A stretch of 64,000 nucleotides of DNA from Mesorhizobium sp. (GCF_005063415.1 NZ_SUEG01000004.1:53290-117289), one strand, 5' to 3'; positions 44,589 to 55,583 are shown, counted from the first letter of the stretch. The notes: generated by a model not told the origin, from the letters alone. Program-made: numbers and translations.

Positions 44589-45353
44589 CTACCAGCAGAC
44601 GAAGCCGCCATCGACGATCAGGTCGATGCCGGTGACGAAACTCGAGGCGCGGCTGGCCAGGAACACGGTCGGGCCGACCATCTCTTCCGGCGCCGCCATG
44701 CGGCCCATCGGCGTGTCGCGCTCAAAGATCCTGACCTGGTCGGCGACCTCCGGCCGCTTGTTCATCGGCGTCAGCGTGTAGCCGGGGCTGACGACATTGA
44801 CGCGCAAGCCGCGATCGGCCCATTCCATGGCGAGGCTTTTCGACATGTGGATGACTGCGGCCTTCGATGAATTGTAATGCGCCTGGGTCAGGCCGCGATT
44901 GACGATCGAGCCCGACATCGACGCGATGTTGATGATCGAGCCCTTACGCCGCGTCAGCATGGCGCGGGCCTCGGCCTGGCAGGACAGGAACACGCCGCCG
45001 ACATTGACGTCATAGAGCTTCTGCCATTTCTCCAGCGACAGCGTCTCTGCCGGCTCAGCTCCGGCGACGCCGGCATTGTTGACGGCGATGGTCAACGCGC
45101 CGAGTTCCTTCTCCGTACGCTCGATCGCGGCCGCGAGATCGGCCTCTGAAGTCACCGTGCCGTTCAGCACCAGCGCCTTGCGGCCGAGTGCCGTGATCCG
45201 GTGCGCGGTCTCCTCCAGCCCGCCTTTGGAGGCGTGGCCGAAGCAGGCTATGTCGGCGCCGGCCTCGGCCAGCCCAATGGCGATTGCTTGCCCGATGCCG
45301 CTGCCGGCGCCTGTCACAAGTGCCACGTCACCATGAAGATCGAATAGTTTCAT
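44589..45353 (-). CDS. Short-chain dehydrogenase/reductase
   Basis: A 254-residue classical SDR with TGAGSGIG (~13-20), NNAG (~88), catalytic Ser in IASMSGS and YNSSK (~156). Its C-terminus ends in GGFVCW after TGIDLIVDG. The ATG at 45353 has a GGGA ribosome site. It follows a terminator (45390-45422) and precedes the other SDR. Two different SDRs side by side suit oxidation of two positions of a polyol or sugar. Confidence 0.88.
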   Translation of the reverse strand: MKLFDLHGDVALVTGAGSGIGQAIAIGLAEAGADIACFGHASKGGLEETAHRITALGRKALVLNGTVTSEADLAAAIERTEKELGALTIAVNNAGVAGAEPAETLSLEKWQKLYDVNVGGVFLSCQAEARAMLTRRKGSIINIASMSGSIVNRGLTQAHYNSSKAAVIHMSKSLAMEWADRGLRVNVVSPGYTLTPMNKRPEVADQVRIFERDTPMGRMAAPEEMVGPTVFLASRASSFVTGIDLIVDGGFVCW

Positions 45354-45389
45354 CGTCGGTCCCTCTTCTCCAACCGCCGTCCTCCGGAA

Positions 45390-45422
45390 ATAAAGGGGCG
45401 CCAACTCTGTTGCTGGCGCCCC
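45390..45422 (-). terminator. Rho-independent terminator of the sugar ABC operon
   Basis: On the minus strand a perfect 9-bp stem (GGGGCGCCA at 45395-45403 with TGGCGCCCC at 45414-45422) is followed by TTTATTT. It lies about 60 nt beyond the ABC ATPase stop and before the SDR genes. Confidence 0.7.
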
Positions 45423-45479
45423 GCGCGGTCTGGTGCCCGGGAGGATACCACCTGCTGCGCTTTGTTTCGATGGGCCGTC

Positions 45480-46988
<1,509 letters not shown>

Positions 46989-47021
46989 CGTTGCGCTCGT
47001 CGACTGCCGGACTGGTCTCAA

Positions 47022-47960
47022 TCAGGGATGCTTGGCGATGAACTGCTCGACATTGTCCTTGGTGGTCAGCGTCGCATCCTGCAGCTGTTCGGCGGGAATG
47101 GTCTCGCCGGCCACCAGCTTGATTGCTGCATCGACGGCTAGCCGGCCCATGCCCTGGGTCTGCTGCGTCGCGGTCACGTCGAAGACGCCGTCCTTCAGTG
47201 CCTTGAGCGCCGCCACGTCGCCGTCGAAGCCGGCAACCCAGACCTTGTGGCCGGGATTGGCGACCTTGACGGCCTGCGCCGCACCGAGCGCCAGCGCATC
47301 GGCCTGGCCGATGACGATCGACACGTCGGGATGCGACTGCAACAGATCCTGCGTCAGCTTGAAGCCTTCGTCCTGGTGCCAGCCTTCGCTCCACAATTCG
47401 CCGACCACCTTGATGTCGGGATAGCCCTTCAGCGCTTCTCCGCAGCCCTTCGAGCGGTCGACCTCGGGCGTCGTACCCTTCTGGCCGTGGATGATGATCA
47501 GCTCGCCCTTGCCGCCGGCCTGCTTGGCGATGTAGTCGCAAACCGCCTTGGCCGAGGCCACGCTGTTGGTGGCGATGAAGGTGTCGCCGGGCGCGCCGTC
47601 GGCGTTGCGGTCGACATTGATGACTGGGATGCTGGCAGCCTTGGCGGTCTTGGTCGGCACGGTGGCGGCGGTGGCGCCGGCTGGAATGTAGATCAGCGCA
47701 TCGATGTTCTGCGTGATCAGGTCCTGCACCTGGCTGACCTGGGTCGCCGAATCGCCCTTGGCGTCGACGGTGACGACCTCGATCCCCTTTTCCTTGCCGT
47801 AAGCTTCGACGGACTGCTTGATCTGGTTGAAGAAGTCGGCCTGCAGATTGGCGACGGCGAGGCCGAGCTTCTTGGCCTCCTTGGCCGAGGCCATATCGGA
47901 CAGGCTAAGCAGCGGGATGACGGCCGCGGCGGCAAGCAGCAATGAACGTTTGGTCAGCAT
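47022..47960 (-). CDS. Ribose-type periplasmic sugar-binding protein
   Basis: A 312-residue binding protein of the RbsB type with a signal peptide (MLTKRSLLLAAAAVIPLLSLSDMASA). The fold is evident from KLGLAVANLQADFFNQIKQSV through IPVINVDRNADG to DGVFDVTATQQTQGMG. GGAGGAA precedes the ATG. The ligand is a sugar or polyol and cannot be named. Confidence 0.92.
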   Translation of the reverse strand: MLTKRSLLLAAAAVIPLLSLSDMASAKEAKKLGLAVANLQADFFNQIKQSVEAYGKEKGIEVVTVDAKGDSATQVSQVQDLITQNIDALIYIPAGATAATVPTKTAKAASIPVINVDRNADGAPGDTFIATNSVASAKAVCDYIAKQAGGKGELIIIHGQKGTTPEVDRSKGCGEALKGYPDIKVVGELWSEGWHQDEGFKLTQDLLQSHPDVSIVIGQADALALGAAQAVKVANPGHKVWVAGFDGDVAALKALKDGVFDVTATQQTQGMGRLAVDAAIKLVAGETIPAEQLQDATLTTKDNVEQFIAKHP

Positions 47961-48110
47961 GTTATTCCTCCGTTGATGTTCAATCTGTCCTGCCCGCGCA
48001 TCGCCGCGCCCCTTGGCCGAACAACTCCCAGTTTTCGGATCACCGATCCGTTTTCGCCCGAATATCCGGGTGAATCTCATTGAGCCCAATTCTTCATTGC
48101 GCCCCGTTCT

Positions 48111-49121
48111 TCATTGTGCTCGGCGCCGCCAGGTGTCGGTGGCCACCGCAAGCGCGATCACCACGCCGATAACCACTTGCTGAATGAAGGGCGAGACGCC
48201 GAGCAAGTTCAGCCCGTTGCGCAGCACGCCGATGATGAGGACGCCGATGGCTGTGCCGCCGATCGAACCGACGCCGCCCGACAGGCTGGCGCCGCCGATC
48301 ACCACCGCCGCGATCGTGTCGAGTTCGTAGCCGAGGCCGGAGCTTGGCTGGACGGAATCGAGCCGCGCGGCGAGCACGATGCCGGCGAGACCGGCCAGCA
48401 CGGCGCAGATCGCGTAGACCCAGTTTGTCAGCGACTTGACCGGTATGCCGGACAGCCGGGCGACTTCGGCGCTGCCGCCGATTGCGTAGAGGCTGCGTCC
48501 CGTGGCGCGGTAGTTCAGGAAGATCGCGAAAATGACTGCAAGCACGATCATCAGCCCGACGGTGACCGACAGGAAGCCGAAATGGCGGATGATCGACAGG
48601 CTGGTGAACCAGTCGGGAAAGCCGACGATCTGCGAGCCGTCGGTGATCATGTTGGCGAGGCCGCGCGCCACCGACATCATGGCCAGCGTGGCGATGAAGG
48701 GCGGCAGCTTGGTGACCGTCACCAGCAGGCCCGAAACCAGCCCGCAAAGGCCGGCGACGACGAGGGCTGCGGCGATGCCGGCCGGCAGGCCGAGATTGAG
48801 ATAATCCGGATGGGCGACGAAGCCCATCACCATGGAAGCCAGCGCCAGCACCGAGCCGACGGACAGGTCGATGCCGCCGATCAGGATGACCAGCGTCATG
48901 CCGATCGCCATGATGCCGAGCACGGTGACCTGGTCGAGCACGTTGAGGATGTTGCGGACAGTCAGGAAGGTGTCGGTGGTCAGCGAGAGCGCCAGGCACA
49001 GCAGAACCAGCCCGATCAGCGGGCCCATGGTTCCGGCAAAGACAGCCGAAAACTTTGCGCCCGCCGTAGCCTGCGCGCCAGAGCCTGCCTTCAACTCGCT
49101 TGCGTCGTTGCTCACAGCCAC
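48111..49121 (-). CDS. Ribose-type sugar ABC transporter permease
   Basis: A 336-residue membrane protein of the RbsC family with about eight to ten hydrophobic segments. The family motifs GIDLSVGSVLAL and GGASLSGGVGSIGGT are present. The start is GTG at 49121 with GGAGGAG at the right distance. It is the first gene of the transporter operon and divergent from the SorC-type regulator. Confidence 0.92.
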   Translation of the reverse strand: MAVSNDASELKAGSGAQATAGAKFSAVFAGTMGPLIGLVLLCLALSLTTDTFLTVRNILNVLDQVTVLGIMAIGMTLVILIGGIDLSVGSVLALASMVMGFVAHPDYLNLGLPAGIAAALVVAGLCGLVSGLLVTVTKLPPFIATLAMMSVARGLANMITDGSQIVGFPDWFTSLSIIRHFGFLSVTVGLMIVLAVIFAIFLNYRATGRSLYAIGGSAEVARLSGIPVKSLTNWVYAICAVLAGLAGIVLAARLDSVQPSSGLGYELDTIAAVVIGGASLSGGVGSIGGTAIGVLIIGVLRNGLNLLGVSPFIQQVVIGVVIALAVATDTWRRRAQ

Positions 49122-49165
49122 TTTGTCTCCTCCACAGCAATCCGGCGCTGCATCACCGGGCCACT

Positions 49166-49221
49166 TTGTTCACCAGGCCCCTCCCTGTGAACAATTTATC
49201 TTTAGCATGCAATTTTGTTCA
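49166..49221. promoter_or_regulatory. TTGTTCA operator cluster between the sugar operon and SorC regulator
   Basis: TTGTTCAC (49166-49173) and GTGAACAA (49187-49194) form a perfect 8-bp inverted repeat. A further TTGTTCA half-site lies at 49215-49221, and a weaker TGTTCG at 49229-49234. Placed between divergent transporter and regulator genes, it is the probable SorC-family binding region. Confidence 0.6.
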
Positions 49222-49388
49222 GCTAAACTGTTCGTCGGAAAATTGTCAAGGCCTGCCGCTTCATCCGACGACGGGTTTGCGCTGTCCGCCGGTTTGCCTT
49301 ACGCAAGGTCTCCGAAATTCTTGGGCATTTCGAAGTCGCCGGATTGGAATATCATGAGCAGAGCCGGTGGCTGCGGCAAGGCAAACAG

Positions 49389-50351
49389 ATGACGATCGTA
49401 GAGAACGAAAGAGCCTCGCGCTTCCCGGACGCCGAACTCAAGGCCCGCGCCGCCTGGCACTATTATGTCGAGGGTCTTACACAGGAGCGGATTTCCGAAA
49501 TTCTCGGCGTCGGCCGCATCAAGGTGCATCGCATTCTCTCCGCCGCCCGCGAAGAGGGTGTCGTCCAGTTTCGCATCCGCGACAGCGTCGTCGAATGCGT
49601 GATTTTGGAGGAAAGCCTCAAGCAGCGGTTCGGGCTCAGCCAGGCGGTGGTCGTGCCGTCGGCGGCCGACCGAAGCAACGCGCCGCTGATGATCGGCCAC
49701 GCCGCCGCCGCCTATCTGGCCGACCATGTGAATGCCGGCGATGTCATCGCACTGGGCTGGGGGCGGACACTGAAATTCGCCATCAATGAATTGCCGCGGC
49801 GGCCGATCGCCAGGACGACGGTGGTTTCGATGCTTGGCGGCCTCACCCATGCCCAGCCGCTCAATCCAACCGAAAGCGCCTGGGATTTCGCCGAAAAGAT
49901 CGGTGCGGAGTGTTTCCTCCTGCCGGTGCCGGTCTATGCCGACAGGCCGGAGCAGCGCGACGCTTTCATGAGCCAGCGCAGCGTTCAGGATGTCGTTTTC
50001 CGCGCACGCCGGGCCAACATCGCCGTGCTCAGCGTCGGCTCGTTTTCCAACGACAGCCCGATCGCCAATTACGGCTTCATCAAGCCAAGCGAACTTGAGG
50101 AACTGCAGGCGGCCGGTGCCGTCGGCGATATTCTGTGTCATTTCATCGACGCCGAGGGCCGCCCGGTCGACCACGAGGTCAACCGCCGCGTTTGCGCCTA
50201 TCCGCTGCAGGATCTTTCGGATATCCCGAGCATCGTCCTGGTGTCGGGAGGCAGCGAGAAGGTTGCGGTGATGCGGGCTGCGCTCGCCAACACCAAGGTA
50301 TCGGTTCTGATCACCGACGAAGACGCGGCGAAAGGCCTGCTGGGTCGCTGA
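49389..50351 (+). CDS. SorC/DeoR-type sugar-binding transcriptional regulator
   Basis: A 320-residue regulator with an N-terminal HTH (about 15-55, YVEGLTQERISEILGVGRIKVHRILSAARE) and a C-terminal NagB-like phosphosugar-binding domain (GHAAAAYLADHV, ALGWGRTL). ATG at 49389 has AAGG upstream; a TTG 45 nt earlier is less likely. It is divergent from the ribose-type ABC transporter and probably derepresses it in response to a phosphorylated sugar or polyol. Confidence 0.88.
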   Translation: MTIVENERASRFPDAELKARAAWHYYVEGLTQERISEILGVGRIKVHRILSAAREEGVVQFRIRDSVVECVILEESLKQRFGLSQAVVVPSAADRSNAPLMIGHAAAAYLADHVNAGDVIALGWGRTLKFAINELPRRPIARTTVVSMLGGLTHAQPLNPTESAWDFAEKIGAECFLLPVPVYADRPEQRDAFMSQRSVQDVVFRARRANIAVLSVGSFSNDSPIANYGFIKPSELEELQAAGAVGDILCHFIDAEGRPVDHEVNRRVCAYPLQDLSDIPSIVLVSGGSEKVAVMRAALANTKVSVLITDEDAAKGLLGR

Positions 50352-50423
50352 TATCTGTTGTGTCGCAGGTCTCAGTCTGATCTCAAATGCAGCATCCGTA
50401 ATTCCGTTCTGTTGCGATCCTTC

Positions 50424-50581
50424 GCGCCCCCCTCTGGCCTGCCGGCCATCTCCCCCTCTTGGGGGGAGATTGGCAGCTTTGGCGCCGGCGCTCATCCTGC
50501 AACGTTGGAGATTGGCGAACGCGGCTGAGCGCGTGATCTCCCCCCAAGAGGGGGAGATGTCCGGCAGGACAGAGGGGGGCG
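50424..50581. repeat. Inverted pair of palindromic intergenic repeats
   Basis: One unit spans 50424-50480 (GCGCCCCCCTCTGGCCTGCC, then a CTCCCCC...GGGGGAG palindrome). Its inverted copy is at 50534-50581. They are about 50 nt apart, lie between convergent genes, and match the pair around the DUF559 pseudogene. Confidence 0.75.
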
Positions 50582-50610
50582 CTGTCCCGCCAGCATCTCG
50601 CTAACTAAAC

Positions 50611-52098
50611 CTACCCAACCTCATCCAGCCGCGCGTGGATATCCCGCGTCGCGTGATAGAGGTCGCGGTAGATTTCTTTGCGGGCGCGATAGGTCGGGAC
50701 CAGGGCCTTGACGGGGTCGACCTGTCTTGACGGCTGCGCGGCCATCGTCTTTGCTGCGGCCTCGGGCGAGGCAAACCAGCCGACAGCCGAGGCCGCCAGC
50801 ATCGCAGCGCCGAGTGCGGCGGCCTCGTTGACCGGCGAAACCGAGATCGGCCGCTGGAGCACGCTTGCCATGATCTGCATGAGCAGCGCGCAATTGGTGC
50901 CGCCGCCGGCGGCAATCATCGCCGTCGGTCCGCCGGCCTGGGCTTCCATGGCCTCGGTGGCAACGGCCTGCTCGAAGGCGATGCCTTCCAGGACAGCGCG
51001 GAAGAGATGCTCCGGCCGGTGGTCCAGCGACAGGCCGACAATGGCGCCGCGCGCCGCACCGTCCCAATACGGGCTCATGACGCCGGCCCAATAGGGCATG
51101 ATGAGCAGGCCGTCGCTGCCTGCGGCAACATCCAGCGCCGCTTTCTCCAGCGCTGCCGCCGAGGGCGAAGCGGTGGTGCGGACGATCCAGTCGACCAGTT
51201 GCATGCCCGAGCGCAGCACGGTCTCGAGCATGAAACCGGAGCCGGTCGGCGAGACCAGCGTCCGAAAGGCGTCCGAGGTTTTCACCTTGCCGGAATAGCA
51301 GCCGCTGACCACGCCGGAGCCGAGCGAGAGATAGCTCTTGCCCTCGCCATAGACACCCATGCCAAGGCCCATAGCTTGCCCGTCACCGGCTCCTGCCACA
51401 ACCGGCGTGCCAGCCTTCAGGCCGGTCAGCTGCGCCGCGGTTGTGGAAAGCCCGCCGCAAATTGCGCCCGGCGCGACCAGCTCGGGCAATTGCTCCATCT
51501 GCAGTCCGGCGGCCGCAACGAGGCGGGGATGCCAGGTACCTTTCTCGACGTCGAGCAGCCCGAGCGGATCCGCACTTGCGGTGCTGGTGACCAATCGCCC
51601 GGTCAGCCGCTGAACGAAGAATCCGTGCACGTCGACCAGCGCTGCTGCCTGGTGCAGCACCTGCGGCTGGTATTCGGCAAGCCAGGCGATCGCATACAGC
51701 GCCGGCGTCGGGTCCGGCGGCTTGCCGCTCCAGCCGCGGATCGCCTCGCGGCCGAGTTCGGCCGAAAGCCTGATAACCTGAGGCCGGGCGCGTTCGTCCA
51801 GCCACAGGATCGCAGGGATGAGTGGTTTGCCGGCGCTGTCGACCAGCGTGAAGGTCTCGCGCTGGTGAGCGATGCAGATCGCCGCCACCCGCGCAGCGCC
51901 GACCGCCTCGGCGACCTGCTTCAATGCGCCAAGCAGCGCCGTCCACCAATGTTCGGCGTCCTGCTCGAAATGGCCGGGCTTCGGATTTGAAAGCGGATAC
52001 GGCTCGCGCGCCTGGAACAGCTCCTCGCCGTCGCGCGTGAAGGCAATTGCCTTCACGGCCGTGGTCGAGGCGTCGATCCCGATTACGACATCTTCCAT
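50611..52098 (-). CDS. FGGY-family carbohydrate kinase
   Basis: A 495-residue sugar or polyol kinase of the xylulokinase/glycerol kinase fold. The N-terminal phosphate loop is GIDASTTAVKA, the catalytic Asp lies in the WLDERA and GAGDGQAMG regions, and the C-terminal AAGGGTNCALLMQIMA is the FGGY adenosine-binding segment. It phosphorylates an intermediate of the cluster's substrate. It ends near the repeat pair and starts 19 nt after the SAF-domain oxidoreductase. Confidence 0.88.
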   Translation of the reverse strand: MEDVVIGIDASTTAVKAIAFTRDGEELFQAREPYPLSNPKPGHFEQDAEHWWTALLGALKQVAEAVGAARVAAICIAHQRETFTLVDSAGKPLIPAILWLDERARPQVIRLSAELGREAIRGWSGKPPDPTPALYAIAWLAEYQPQVLHQAAALVDVHGFFVQRLTGRLVTSTASADPLGLLDVEKGTWHPRLVAAAGLQMEQLPELVAPGAICGGLSTTAAQLTGLKAGTPVVAGAGDGQAMGLGMGVYGEGKSYLSLGSGVVSGCYSGKVKTSDAFRTLVSPTGSGFMLETVLRSGMQLVDWIVRTTASPSAAALEKAALDVAAGSDGLLIMPYWAGVMSPYWDGAARGAIVGLSLDHRPEHLFRAVLEGIAFEQAVATEAMEAQAGGPTAMIAAGGGTNCALLMQIMASVLQRPISVSPVNEAAALGAAMLAASAVGWFASPEAAAKTMAAQPSRQVDPVKALVPTYRARKEIYRDLYHATRDIHARLDEVG

Positions 52099-52117
52099 CA
52101 GGCGGAGATCCGGCGGG

Positions 52118-53440
52118 TCAGGCCGCGTTGGTAGCGAACCGTCCGTCCGACTGGTCGAGACGGCGGCGGATCTGGGTTATCACCATCGAATCGTCGGGTA
52201 CACAATTTTCATAGGTCAGGAAGTCGCCGGTCTTGAGCGGCTTGACCACCTTGGCGCGTTCGGCAAGGCCGAGCGGCAGGGCGCCGCGGGCGCGCGCATC
52301 CTCCCAGGTCATGGCGAAGCCGCGATAGTCGTTCTCGCCGATCATGCCGAGCGACTGGCCAACGCCAAGATCGCTCTTGGCAACCGCCACCGCCTCGGCG
52401 ACCGGACGGTCGAGCGGCTCCATGTCGGCGCGCTTGTAGACCACCGCGCGCGCCGCCGACAGCGGCACTTCCAGGCTGGTCAGATGATAGGGCCGGAAGA
52501 TCGTGAAATAGGGGCCTTTGCCGACCTTGAGATCGATCATGCGCTCCAGCACACGCGGATGCCGGGTCTCGATGATGCAGAATACGCCGGGCGCCACGCC
52601 CTTGCCGATGGAATAGTCGACCACGCCCTTGCGATGCAGCACGCCGCCATCCTCGCGCGGGCAGAGCACGCTTGCCAGTTCCTCCAGCGTCGCGGTCGGG
52701 CCGTGCATGCCCGGCACGTCGGGCACCAGCCCGGTCGCATTGGCGATTGCCACCATTTCGATCGCCGTCTTCGAGCCGTCGACGAATTCGACCAGCATGC
52801 GCGCATTCATGTTGCGCTCAGCCGCCTCCTTCTCGTAGTCGGCCGGCATGGCGTCGATCTTCAGCGGATTGTTCTTGCCCTTGCCGGCGGCGATGATGTT
52901 GAAGCCGAGGCTTTTGGCAAAGCCGATGATCTCCAGCGTGCAGGCCGGCTCGTCGCCGGCCGCACCCGTATAGACGACGCCGGCCTTGCGTGCCTCCTCC
53001 TTGAGGAAACGGCCGATGGTGATGTCGGCCTCGACATTGAGCATGACGATGTGCTTGCCGTTCTTCATCACTTCGAGCGCGAACAGCGTGCCGATGTTGG
53101 GATTGCCCGTCGCGTCGATGATGACGTCGATCCGGCCGGCCGCCGCCAGCGCATGCAAATCTTCGGTCACCGCGATCTTGCCGGCCTCGATGGCGCGGTC
53201 GATCGCTGCCGCATTGCCGGCCTGGACGATGTCGGAACGGTCGTGGCCAGCGAGCAGCGCCGCGTCGATCGCTGCCTGCGGTCTGACTTCGGAAATGGCG
53301 CCGATCCGCATGCCCGGCATCAGCGCGACCTGAACGACGATGTCGGTGCCCATCTGCCCGGCGCCGGCAAGCCCGATGGTGATCGGTCCCTGCTGTTCAG
53401 CGCGCTGCAGAAGTTCCGCTGCAAATTGCGGATGGGACAT
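52118..53440 (-). CDS. NAD(P)-dependent oxidoreductase with C-terminal SAF domain
   Basis: A 440-residue homoserine-dehydrogenase-like protein. The Rossmann motif GLAGAGQMGTD lies at ~22-32, a central catalytic region contains GAAGDEPACTLEIIGFAK, and a C-terminal SAF-type domain (PLKTGDFLTYENC) follows. Such proteins are often misnamed FlgA because of the SAF domain. In catabolic clusters they are thought to oxidise or rearrange four- or five-carbon sugar acids or aldoses. It is next to the FGGY kinase and upstream of the enolase-superfamily gene. The precise reaction is unknown. Confidence 0.8.
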   Translation of the reverse strand: MSHPQFAAELLQRAEQQGPITIGLAGAGQMGTDIVVQVALMPGMRIGAISEVRPQAAIDAALLAGHDRSDIVQAGNAAAIDRAIEAGKIAVTEDLHALAAAGRIDVIIDATGNPNIGTLFALEVMKNGKHIVMLNVEADITIGRFLKEEARKAGVVYTGAAGDEPACTLEIIGFAKSLGFNIIAAGKGKNNPLKIDAMPADYEKEAAERNMNARMLVEFVDGSKTAIEMVAIANATGLVPDVPGMHGPTATLEELASVLCPREDGGVLHRKGVVDYSIGKGVAPGVFCIIETRHPRVLERMIDLKVGKGPYFTIFRPYHLTSLEVPLSAARAVVYKRADMEPLDRPVAEAVAVAKSDLGVGQSLGMIGENDYRGFAMTWEDARARGALPLGLAERAKVVKPLKTGDFLTYENCVPDDSMVITQIRRRLDQSDGRFATNAA

Positions 53441-53654
53441 GTCGCTTCCTCCAGTTCCTGACGCGCCGCAGCGTCCAAATCAACGTTTTGAACATTTCTA
53501 TTTCCAAATGAAAAATATTTCAACCGGCAATTGGGCATTGTCGCTCTGCAATCGCCCGAAGACGATCGTACGAGCGGTCAATCCACACGGCCGTGCCTCT
53601 GCAGTCAGAAGGACGCGGCAAATTCAGGTTGATTGGGGTGCAGCGTTATTGCGC

Positions 53655-54761
53655 TTAGCGGCCGATCTCGAAGAAGGGCGCGCCGAGCAGGTCGGGAACG
53701 ACATCGATACCGAGTCCCGGCCCGTCCGGAATGCCCATGCGGCTGCCCGACACAGGCGGCATGTTGGATGCGGTGCGCACCGTCACCCATTCGTGAAAGG
53801 CAATGGCGTGCAGCCGGCGCTCCTCCGGCGTCGACAGCGACAGATGCGCCATGGCCGATGTGTCGATCTCGGCGCCGCCAGTGTCCTCGACCGTGATCAT
53901 GAAGCCCAGGTCGACGGCAAGGTCGCGGATCTGGCACGTTTTGGTTACTCCTCCGAGCCGCGAGATCTTCAGCGTCAGCCCATCGGCGGCGCCCTTGCGA
54001 TGGATGTCGAGCATATCGTCCAGCGAGGCGACGGATTCGTCGAGCACCATCGGCTTGTCGAGCGAGCGGCGCACCGACAGGCATTCGTCGATCGTCGTGC
54101 AGGGCTGCTCGAACGTGTAGTCGATGGTGCGCGTCGCGTCGGCGAACTGGCGCGCCTGGTAAGGGGTCCAGCCGGCATTGGCGTCGCAGAAGATGACGGT
54201 GCCCTTCGGCACCGCGGCGGCAACGGCTGTGACGCGTTCGATGTCGTCATGGACGTTGCCGCCGACCTTGACTTGCAGCCGGTGAAATCCTTGGTCGACG
54301 ATGCGCTTGGCGAGTGCGGCCATCGCGTCGACCGTGCCGTGGGTGACGACCTTGTAGAGTTCGGCAGTCTCGCTTTCGCGTCCGCCAAGCAGTGTCACCA
54401 GCGGCACGTCGGCGGCGCGCGCCGCAAGATCCGAGCACGCCATGTCGAGCGCCGACTTGATGTAGGGATGGCCCTTGAACACGGTATCCATCAGCCTGTT
54501 GATACTGGCAAGCCCGCGTGGATCATGGCCGATGAGATACGGCGCGATCTCGACGACACCGGCGCGCGTACCGGCGGCGAAGGCCGGCGAATAGAAATTG
54601 CCGAGCGGCGCCATCTCGCCCCAGCCGGTGAGCCCGCTATCGGCGGTGACGGCGACGATCACCGCGTCGAACGCATCGGCGACGCGCCCCTTGGACATAC
54701 GATAAGGCCCGTCAAGGAAGGGCTGGACGACATGGTAGGCTTTGATGGTTTTGATCTGCAC
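53655..54761 (-). CDS. Mandelate racemase/muconate lactonizing enzyme family protein
   Basis: A 368-residue enolase-superfamily enzyme. The metal ligands appear as Asp in IFCDANAGW (~192), Glu in YTFEQPC (~218) and Asp/Glu in MVLDESVAS (~242). The catalytic lysine regions are LQVKVGG (~163) and LKISRLGG (~266). The first lysine motif is Q-V-K rather than K-x-K. It abstracts a proton alpha to a carboxylate, as a racemase or dehydratase. cis-3-hydroxyproline dehydratase-like and sugar-acid dehydratase roles are both possible. Confidence 0.83.
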   Translation of the reverse strand: MQIKTIKAYHVVQPFLDGPYRMSKGRVADAFDAVIVAVTADSGLTGWGEMAPLGNFYSPAFAAGTRAGVVEIAPYLIGHDPRGLASINRLMDTVFKGHPYIKSALDMACSDLAARAADVPLVTLLGGRESETAELYKVVTHGTVDAMAALAKRIVDQGFHRLQVKVGGNVHDDIERVTAVAAAVPKGTVIFCDANAGWTPYQARQFADATRTIDYTFEQPCTTIDECLSVRRSLDKPMVLDESVASLDDMLDIHRKGAADGLTLKISRLGGVTKTCQIRDLAVDLGFMITVEDTGGAEIDTSAMAHLSLSTPEERRLHAIAFHEWVTVRTASNMPPVSGSRMGIPDGPGLGIDVVPDLLGAPFFEIGR

Positions 54762-54801
54762 GTTTTCTGTCCGTTATCTGCGATATTAAGGGTGGGGCTC
54801 A

Positions 54802-55533
54802 TCAGGCGGTTCCGGGCCGGCCGCGGGTCGGGCTTGCACGACTAGCGTCATTTGGGCCGCGTCGCTCCAGCCCGCGCGCATAGGCGAGCAATGCCTCGAA
54901 ATCGAAATCGATGTGCTCCTTGGCATGGCGCTGGGCGGCGCGCATGTCGGTGCCCTTGAGCAGCCGCACATAGGTCTCGTGAGCATCTTCGGCAGGCACC
55001 GGCTCGTTGCGCGCCCGCTGGTGCAACGCGAAATACATCTGCAGCCGGCTGGTCAGCCGTTGCCACGTTTCAAGCAGCACCGAATTGTCGGCCCATTCGT
55101 GGATCAGGCCATGCAGTTGCAGCGCCGTTTCGATCTGCCGCGTCGTGTCCAGTTCGCGCGTCGCCTGCTTCACCGCCGCATGGCGCCGGTCGAGTTCGTC
55201 GAAGAAGCGCTGGTCGCGAAGCGGCCAGGTCCGCGCGATGGCGAATTCGTCCAGCACCTTGTTGAGCGAATAGGCATCGTCGATATCCTTGGCGGTAACG
55301 TCGATGACGAAGGTTCCGGCGTAGGGGATGCTGGTCAGGATGCCTTCCTGCACCAGTTCGCGCATCGCCTCGCGCAGCGGCGCGCGGCTCACCCGCATCT
55401 GCTCGGAAATCCTGAGTTCGTTGAGCTTCTGCCCCGGCTCCAGCTGGCCGGTCAGGATCGCCCGCCGGAGCAGCGCGACGATCTCTGCCCTGCGTGTCGT
55501 ATCGGCGATCGGATTGAAATCCAGCTTTGCCAT
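54802..55533 (-). CDS. GntR-family (FCD domain) transcriptional regulator
   Basis: A 243-residue regulator with an N-terminal GntR winged HTH (RRAILTGQLEPGQKLNELRI...RAPLREAMREL, ~20-75) and an FCD ligand-binding domain rich in His and Asp. ATG at 55533 follows GGAG; a GTG 30 nt earlier is possible. A perfect 16-bp palindrome lies 35-50 nt upstream, so autoregulation is likely. It probably controls the enolase-type gene and the kinase cluster, all on the same strand. Confidence 0.88.
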   Translation of the reverse strand: MAKLDFNPIADTTRRAEIVALLRRAILTGQLEPGQKLNELRISEQMRVSRAPLREAMRELVQEGILTSIPYAGTFVIDVTAKDIDDAYSLNKVLDEFAIARTWPLRDQRFFDELDRRHAAVKQATRELDTTRQIETALQLHGLIHEWADNSVLLETWQRLTSRLQMYFALHQRARNEPVPAEDAHETYVRLLKGTDMRAAQRHAKEHIDFDFEALLAYARGLERRGPNDASRASPTRGRPGTA

Positions 55534-55567
55534 CCGGCTGCTCCAGGAGACCAAAAGCGACACAAGC

Positions 55568-55583
55568 AGATTGTCGACAATCT
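55568..55583. promoter_or_regulatory. Palindromic operator of the FCD-GntR regulator
   Basis: AGATTGTCGACAATCT is a perfect 16-bp palindrome, containing the ATTGTCGACAAT core typical of FCD-type GntR sites. A half-copy GGATTGTCGATCC follows at 55600-55612. Confidence 0.65.

Noticed and set aside
52118..53440. Flagellar FlgA assignment for the SAF-domain protein
   Set aside because: The N-terminal Rossmann and homoserine-dehydrogenase-like domains and the sugar-catabolic neighbours show it is an oxidoreductase; only the small SAF domain is shared.
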